This document shows positions 15,143 through 18,974 of a stretch of 18,974 nt of DNA, one piece after another. Positions within the stretch are counted from its first letter, which is position 1. Every line of letters begins with the position of its first letter. Source of the stretch: JAZLIL01 sp045617405 (GTDB lineage: Bacteria > Bacillota > Clostridia > Lachnospirales > Lachnospiraceae); NCBI GenBank assembly GCA_045617405.1, contig JAZLIL010000083.1:1-18974 (forward strand), given 5' to 3'. The notes under the pieces were generated by a model. The model made no database searches and had not been told where the DNA came from. It worked only from the letters and a program-made list of their open reading frames with translations. The translations under genes and the position numbers were made by a program.

Positions 15143-15700
15143 CTACTGCTGTACGAAGATGACCTTCGTTACCATACCGTTTTCGTTTGTGATGACAGAG
15201 CACGTAAACTTACCGTTCTCGTTGATGTACTCATCACTGTCCCTTGTCACGCCCGGATTGCTTTCCTTGTACTTTTTGTCAACGTAGGAAGTAAAGGGCT
15301 GTGAAGCATTATGCGCCGTTGCCTTTGTCTGGACCTCTACGGTAACGTTTGCGTTGTCACTCATCTCATCAATCATGCTGATGACCTGCGAACCCGACAC
15401 AACATTTCCATCGTACATTGTCATTCCGAGCTCCGTGTAGCCGCCCATAAGACTGTTGAACTGTTCGCTCGATTTCGAAATCAGCGGCTTTGCGATAAAG
15501 AATGCTGCCATCAGTGCTGCAACGAATACAACAGTAATAACAAGCCCGGCGCCTGTTCTAAACCCGCTCTTCACCGTTTCGTCGTTGTTCCGTACCGTCA
15601 TCGATGCCTCACTTGCCGCAAGAATCTGTGCCCTTCCTGCCACTCCCCGTACTTCTCCTGTTGTAAAACCACATGATAAGATTTCGTTTATGTTCTTCAT
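15143..15700 (-). CDS. Membrane-anchored Tad-locus protein with DG..V.G..V motif (first of two paralogues by position from the left)
   Basis: From ATG 15700 the protein is 185 aa, with an N-terminal segment of about 48 residues, a membrane helix (about 50-72) and an exterior part carrying MYDGNVVSGSQVISMID, TVEVQTKAT, then YINENGKFTCSV and a closing MVTKVIFVQQ. The same elements in the same order occur in the 154-aa neighbour. This layout fits a family I recall from Tad-like loci of Lachnospiraceae, often labelled hypothetical. It may be a pilin-like subunit; no classic Flp cleavage site is seen. The start is uncertain. ATG 15700 has a strong AAGGAGA sequence upstream but with a hairpin in between. 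ATG 15601 (Met 34) has GTGAGG at 5-nt spacing and would remove the N-terminal extension. Confidence 0.85.
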   Translation of the reverse strand: MKNINEILSCGFTTGEVRGVAGRAQILAASEASMTVRNNDETVKSGFRTGAGLVITVVFVAALMAAFFIAKPLISKSSEQFNSLMGGYTELGMTMYDGNVVSGSQVISMIDEMSDNANVTVEVQTKATAHNASQPFTSYVDKKYKESNPGVTRDSDEYINENGKFTCSVITNENGMVTKVIFVQQ

Positions 15701-15750
15701 ATTCTTCTTTTGCGTGACCGGTTGTAACTTTACCGGGTCACTCTCTCCTT
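15701..15750 (-). promoter_or_regulatory. Shine-Dalgarno, hairpin and 13-nt spacer before ATG 15700
   Basis: On the minus strand AAGGAGAGA (15742-15750) abuts a hairpin (15714-15741). GTGACC plus GGT pairs with ACC plus GGTCAC around a 9-nt loop, with one bulged C. Exactly 13 nt (15701-15713) separate the hairpin from ATG 15700. This is the same layout as at the DUF1292 start. Right after the strong ribosome site there is also a four-codon GTG...TAA frame inside the hairpin. Confidence 0.5.
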
Positions 15751-15795
15751 TCCTTTAGTTAAATACCGTCATCTCATATAATGCCGGTCCTCTGA

Positions 15796-16260
15796 TTATC
15801 CGATAGGCAATGCCTGATTCTGTTCAAAGCTGACAAGTGTTATCAGCCCGTTTTCATTAAACGTCACTTTGCAGTCAAAGACTGCATTAGGTCTTATGTA
15901 ATACTGCGTACCGGCATCCTTCATGTACCTTAGAAATCCGTCGCCCGTGTAGGTGTTTTGGCAGACTCCCGGTACTCCTTCCGGCCTGGTTACAACAGTC
16001 ATGGAAAATCCGTCTCCTGATGTCTTCCCGTAGAAGTACTTCCTATAGAAATTCACGACATCCGCCCCACAGCACCTGGCCCCGTCAAGCCTCGTTATGT
16101 CGTAATTTGCCAGTTCCTCCGACACATCGCTTATGGCCGTGACCGTTTTATTGCTGATGCCTGCTGCAATCCTTACAACCGTGATCACCATTCCGATAAG
16201 AATGATTGAAAGCACCATTCCGACTGCACTCCTCCACGCTTCTGATACAACGCTGTTCAT
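15796..16260 (-). CDS. Membrane-anchored Tad-locus protein, paralogue of the 185-aa neighbour
   Basis: The 154-aa protein starts at ATG 16260, 6 nt after AAGGA. A single hydrophobic helix (about 12-34) is preceded by a short polar N-terminus (MNSVVSEAWRS). The outer part has ITRLDGARCCGADVVNFY (DG..V.G..V type), a middle TYTGDGFLRYMKDAG, then YYIRPNAVFDCKVTFNENGL and a closing VSFEQNQALPIG. This repeats the order of elements in the 185-aa protein (DG...SGSQV, YINENGKF, NENGMVTKVIFVQ), which indicates a duplicated gene pair. Its Cys pair and Cys 131 region could form disulfides outside the cell. An 81-bp gap without a gene separates it from the 155-aa gene; a TCCCG(G)AGACAA direct repeat lies in that gap. 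Role by context: pilin-like or surface subunit. Confidence 0.85.
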   Translation of the reverse strand: MNSVVSEAWRSAVGMVLSIILIGMVITVVRIAAGISNKTVTAISDVSEELANYDITRLDGARCCGADVVNFYRKYFYGKTSGDGFSMTVVTRPEGVPGVCQNTYTGDGFLRYMKDAGTQYYIRPNAVFDCKVTFNENGLITLVSFEQNQALPIG

Positions 16261-16341
16261 ATAGATTCCTTTCTTTCAGATTGTCTCCGGGAATTCCGCC
16301 CTCTAATATCCGTTTGTCTCGGGACTTTCATGCCTTCCGCT

Positions 16342-16809
16342 TCACCTTCCGACAACCTGCGTGCAGGTGTATTCCTTAACCGGCTTGCCTCCCGTTATTC
16401 TCACCCTCACCCAGTCACCGTCTGAAAGTCCGACGACTCCGTTCTCATTGAGCTCTGCCTTAAGCTCCTCACTGTACCTGACTCTTTCCAAACAAGCATA
16501 TGAAGGAAATTTGTGCATGTCAGGCTCTCCTGTCTGAACCCGAGCGTCGTACATTACCGTCTCAACGCCTGTTGACAGCTCTACGCTGTAGGGAGCAAAC
16601 GGGATAACTGCGAGGTCCTCAAGAAACTTCCCGTACTCTTCGCTGCGGATTTCTTCTAAGGCGCAGACTCTGTGAAGAAACTCTTCTGCACGAAGTTCGA
16701 GGCAGTCTGCCGCCTCATTTGAAAGAATCCGCTCGTAAGAGGTGATATTTATTCCGAGAAATGTGATAATTACAAGAAATACGGCGAAAACTCTTCCGAC
16801 ATAATCCAT
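16342..16809 (-). CDS. One-helix Tad-locus protein (pilin-like), 155 aa
   Basis: The start at ATG 16809 was chosen because GGAGGAG lies immediately upstream and because it falls 13 bp after the stop of the platform gene; a longer frame from 16860 would overlap that gene by 38 bp without a ribosome site. One hydrophobic helix (about 7-22, FAVFLVIITFLGI) follows a short MDYVGR. Residues 41-68 (AEEFLHRVCALEEIRSEEYG, then KFLEDLAV) match the equivalent element of the 148-aa protein downstream, and the C-terminal WVRVRITGG segment is beta-like. The two proteins look like distant paralogues. A TadE/F-like or minor-pilin role is inferred from position after the CpaF and platform genes; no direct evidence of processing is visible. 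Confidence 0.82.
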   Translation of the reverse strand: MDYVGRVFAVFLVIITFLGINITSYERILSNEAADCLELRAEEFLHRVCALEEIRSEEYGKFLEDLAVIPFAPYSVELSTGVETVMYDARVQTGEPDMHKFPSYACLERVRYSEELKAELNENGVVGLSDGDWVRVRITGGKPVKEYTCTQVVGR

Positions 16810-16822
16810 AGCTCCTCCATTC

Positions 16823-18613
16823 CTACAGGTAGCCGCCAAGCGTAGTCGCGTAGCTTTCAAGCAACCCGAGAATTGCTACAAAATATGGGATAATTGCGGC
16901 ACACATCACATAGTAGAGCGGAACCGCCGCGAGTGTACCGGCAATCATGCTTCGTTCCTCAAAGGCGTTCTGCCTGTCGATTTTACGGTCCTCGGCAAAG
17001 CTCTCCATCTGGGATTCAATCTCCGAAAAAGCGGCTTCGATTCCGCATCTGTCAACCCTCCTGAAGCAGTCGGCGAGCCTTGAGAAATGCACGCTTCCCG
17101 TTTTTGCCGCCATCCTCGAAAATGCTTCTTCGTCCCCTGACAAAAGCTCGTCAATAGTCTTACTTATCACACCTTCAAATCTTCTTGAAAACATCTCCAT
17201 CGACCGAAGCATCTTTGTGACTGTCATATGCGGGACATGCATTTTCATCAGGCAGATGCTCTGAAGCTGCGCGACCTCGTCCTCACGGGCAGCCTTTGCC
17301 ACTCTGTACGTAAGCTCAAGTCCGAGAATCGGCATAAACCATCCGGCAATCGCAAAGAGAAGCGCCGCAGGCAGGTCGTGAAGCCTTATGACGGGTGTTG
17401 AAACCATTTCCATCCTCTTTTCAAGATCAATCGCTATCCTTGAAAGACTGAGCTCATTTGCAATTCCGGTTTCGCTTCGTATCTTGCCGGTAAGCCCCGT
17501 CGGGCCATTTTCAGACCGCTTATACGCAAAGCTCTCCCCCGAGCTTTTATACTCCTTCATGAAGGAAGGAATATACTCACGGAGAATTTCCTTCTCACCG
17601 TCGGTATAAATACTTCCGACGTCGCTTAATACGCTTAAATCATTCATTGCTGCGTACCGGGTCTTTATATTCCCGATCATAAGAACTGCGAGAACAAGAA
17701 TAAATGCCATAACAGCACCGGCGAGCTCACGCAGTCTAACGACACGCATGTCGCAAGGCTCCCCGACACTTCTTAACCTGTTGCAAAGTGCATTCCGCCA
17801 CTTCGCCCCTGCCTTAGCGTCAGTGAACCACCTGACACTCTTCTCTGCCGCAAGCCCGTCAATTCTTCGCTGTCTTTTCCCGGGGACTCGAAGCTCCTTC
17901 ATGCAGATAACTCCTTTCAGGAAAACAAGGGAGATGACCGGTGCCAAAAGCGTGATGAGCATTCCCCATTCACCCGAATAGAAATCGGCCAGGACGCTCA
18001 TAAGCTCTGTCTGCTGCCTGATAAGAAACGGAAGAAGATAGAGCGGCACCACGCAAAGTGCCATCATGCCACGAAATGCCAGGTGCAGACGCTTCTTCTC
18101 GCGAAGCTTTGCGGCCGTTTCTGACGTAAGACGCTCGAGGTTTTTTAAGAACAACGTGCTTCCCGGCAAAAGTCCCGAAAGCTGCCCCCTTTCGCCCTGG
18201 CAAATCCTGTCTCTTTGCATTAAAGCAGGATATTGTCTGTCTCCTGTCTGAGTTACATCGATTGCGAGTGACGCAAGCTTTTTCACTAAATCCGGTGCAT
18301 CCGTCCTGAAGAATTCTGCTGCCTTCTCACGTGAATCGCTTGTTTCGAGAATCTCAAGAATTTCATCTGCCCTTAAGCAGACCTCACGGTTTTCTGACAT
18401 GTATCTCGCACTTCTTATCGCCTCAACGGGCGAGTGATGCTCGTAATACATGTGCTCAAGATTTCGGAGAAAGACATCGAAACCAGAAAGAAATCCTGTC
18501 TCCTCCCTGTATTTTCTAATCTCACCGGCAATGTACCCGGCTGAGATGAATGTGACCACGCCCGTAATCAGCCAGTAGATCACAAGATCAAACTTTCCAA
18601 AGAGTATATGCAT
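16823..18613 (-). CDS. T2SSF platform protein, TadB-TadC-like fusion
   Basis: ATG 18613 follows GAGGAAAGGG at 7-nt spacing. The frame overlaps the CpaF gene by 34 bp. The 596-aa protein has hydrophobic helices near 11-30, 181-198, 215-235, 297-316, 414-435 and 556-584. Between them lie two mainly helical cytoplasmic-type regions, 44-175 (FLRNLEHMYYEHHSPVEAIR, later FLKNLERLTSETAAKLREKK) and 436-555 (VAQLQSICLMKMHVPHMTVT, later ESQMESFAEDRKIDRQNAFE). Both have the look of T2SSF domains, the inner-membrane platform that couples the ATPase to pilus assembly. TadB and TadC are normally separate proteins of about 300 aa, so a single chain with two halves suggests a fusion, or an arrangement like archaeal platform proteins. 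A region of about 95 residues (317-410) between two helices probably faces outside. Gene order directly after CpaF supports the assignment. Confidence 0.82.
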   Translation of the reverse strand: MHILFGKFDLVIYWLITGVVTFISAGYIAGEIRKYREETGFLSGFDVFLRNLEHMYYEHHSPVEAIRSARYMSENREVCLRADEILEILETSDSREKAAEFFRTDAPDLVKKLASLAIDVTQTGDRQYPALMQRDRICQGERGQLSGLLPGSTLFLKNLERLTSETAAKLREKKRLHLAFRGMMALCVVPLYLLPFLIRQQTELMSVLADFYSGEWGMLITLLAPVISLVFLKGVICMKELRVPGKRQRRIDGLAAEKSVRWFTDAKAGAKWRNALCNRLRSVGEPCDMRVVRLRELAGAVMAFILVLAVLMIGNIKTRYAAMNDLSVLSDVGSIYTDGEKEILREYIPSFMKEYKSSGESFAYKRSENGPTGLTGKIRSETGIANELSLSRIAIDLEKRMEMVSTPVIRLHDLPAALLFAIAGWFMPILGLELTYRVAKAAREDEVAQLQSICLMKMHVPHMTVTKMLRSMEMFSRRFEGVISKTIDELLSGDEEAFSRMAAKTGSVHFSRLADCFRRVDRCGIEAAFSEIESQMESFAEDRKIDRQNAFEERSMIAGTLAAVPLYYVMCAAIIPYFVAILGLLESYATTLGGYL

Positions 18614-18974
18614 TCACTGACCCTTTCCTCTCCGAGTACCTTCTTCATCCGCAAAAGGCAGGCCGCAGACGGTACCGCCCGAAAGACGTACCGCGCGTTT
18701 TCCCTGTCAAAGACGAGGATGTCTCTTGCCTCGTAGACTCCATTAAGCATCCTCTCGTAGTAAAGGCGCTTTCCCTCTGCCGCGTCCACCGCGCCGGACG
18801 TTTTTTCATGAATCACGATTTCAGTTATCCGTTCCACAATAAACCCGTGCTTTTCATCACACGCACAGTGGATGTCAAAGTTGATTGACTCTGCTACCTG
18901 ACGTTCGGCTTCAAGCCTGTCGCTAATCCCGAGTGTCATCATCAGGGCATTTCGTCCGTACTCGACAAATTCCC
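18580..18974 (-). CDS. cpaF: CpaF/TadA-type secretion ATPase, C-terminal fragment (N-terminus beyond the window)
   Basis: The frame is open at the right edge, so no start lies in the window; an internal ATG at 18942 is not the true start. The visible 131 residues are the C-terminal end of a type II/IV secretion ATPase: ALMMTLGISDRLEAERQVAE, then SINFDIHCACDEKHGFIVER and ITEIVIHE. These match the conserved CpaF pattern of an alpha-helical stretch, A..I..IVH..R..DG.R.V..I.EV. The Walker motifs would lie outside. The enzyme hydrolyses ATP at the inner face of the membrane to power assembly through the platform protein encoded next, with which it overlaps by 34 bp. The DGxR element is degenerate (DEKHGF), in keeping with a divergent system. 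Confidence rests on both sequence and gene order. Confidence 0.8.
   Translation of the reverse strand, partial: EFVEYGRNALMMTLGISDRLEAERQVAESINFDIHCACDEKHGFIVERITEIVIHEKTSGAVDAAEGKRLYYERMLNGVYEARDILVFDRENARYVFRAVPSAACLLRMKKVLGEERVSECIYSLESLIL

Noticed and set aside
14964..15203. 79-aa minus-strand frame
   Set aside because: Out of frame with the 49-aa membrane peptide in the same space; Arg/Gly-rich with no ribosome site.

Overview
The window looks like a chromosomal segment of a Gram-positive anaerobe of the Clostridia, most likely Lachnospiraceae. Pointers are a LacI-type sensor fused directly to GGDEF, a DUF1292 protein, an NhaC-family antiporter, strong AAGGAGG-type ribosome sites and a divergent Tad/Flp-like secretion operon. 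No rRNA, tRNA, transposase or CRISPR array was seen. Assignments come from reading the sequence; no database search was run.

Left part (1-6373, minus strand). In transcription order there is a 699-aa AAA+ protein with two ATPase modules (N-terminal region resembling the ATPases of contractile injection systems), a 160-bp leader made of four 40-bp tandem repeats, a 697-aa soluble protein of unknown function, and a sensor-diguanylate cyclase that runs off the left edge. The ATPase has its own promoter-like site. The ATPase and the 697-aa protein may form a functional pair; no tail, sheath or baseplate gene lies beside them.

Middle (6374-9945). A 406-bp intergenic region holds that promoter, a three-copy GCCGGC/poly-T repeat and a terminator hairpin. 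Next is an NhaC-family antiporter (minus), then a promoter pair divergent from a lipid-kinase family gene (DagK-like), followed by a DUF1292 gene (both plus). The DUF1292 gene meets the Tad-like operon tail to tail with only 7 bp between stops, and its apparent terminator lies inside the last codons of the opposing gene.

Right part (9946-18974, minus strand). This is a tightly packed operon, entering from the right edge with the C-terminus of a CpaF/TadA ATPase. It continues with a 596-aa platform protein with two T2SSF-like halves (TadB-TadC-like fusion), two pairs of paralogous one-helix proteins (155/148 aa and 154/185 aa), a 49-aa membrane peptide too short for usual gene callers, a 228-aa membrane protein with an HEIGH metalloprotease motif, a 24-codon ORF joined by ATGA/TTGA overlaps, a 278-aa membrane-anchored protein ending in an Ada-like Cys motif, and a 1045-aa secreted protein. 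It reads as a surface appendage or secretion machine whose prepilins and first genes lie outside the window. The metalloprotease and the Cys-motif protein are unusual passengers.

The observations I rate highest are the M50-like protease inside the pilus operon, the repeat leader that resembles decayed copies of the downstream gene's own start site, the orphan CIS-type ATPase pair, and two unrelated genes in which a hairpin sits between a strong Shine-Dalgarno sequence and the start codon with exactly 13 nt after the hairpin.
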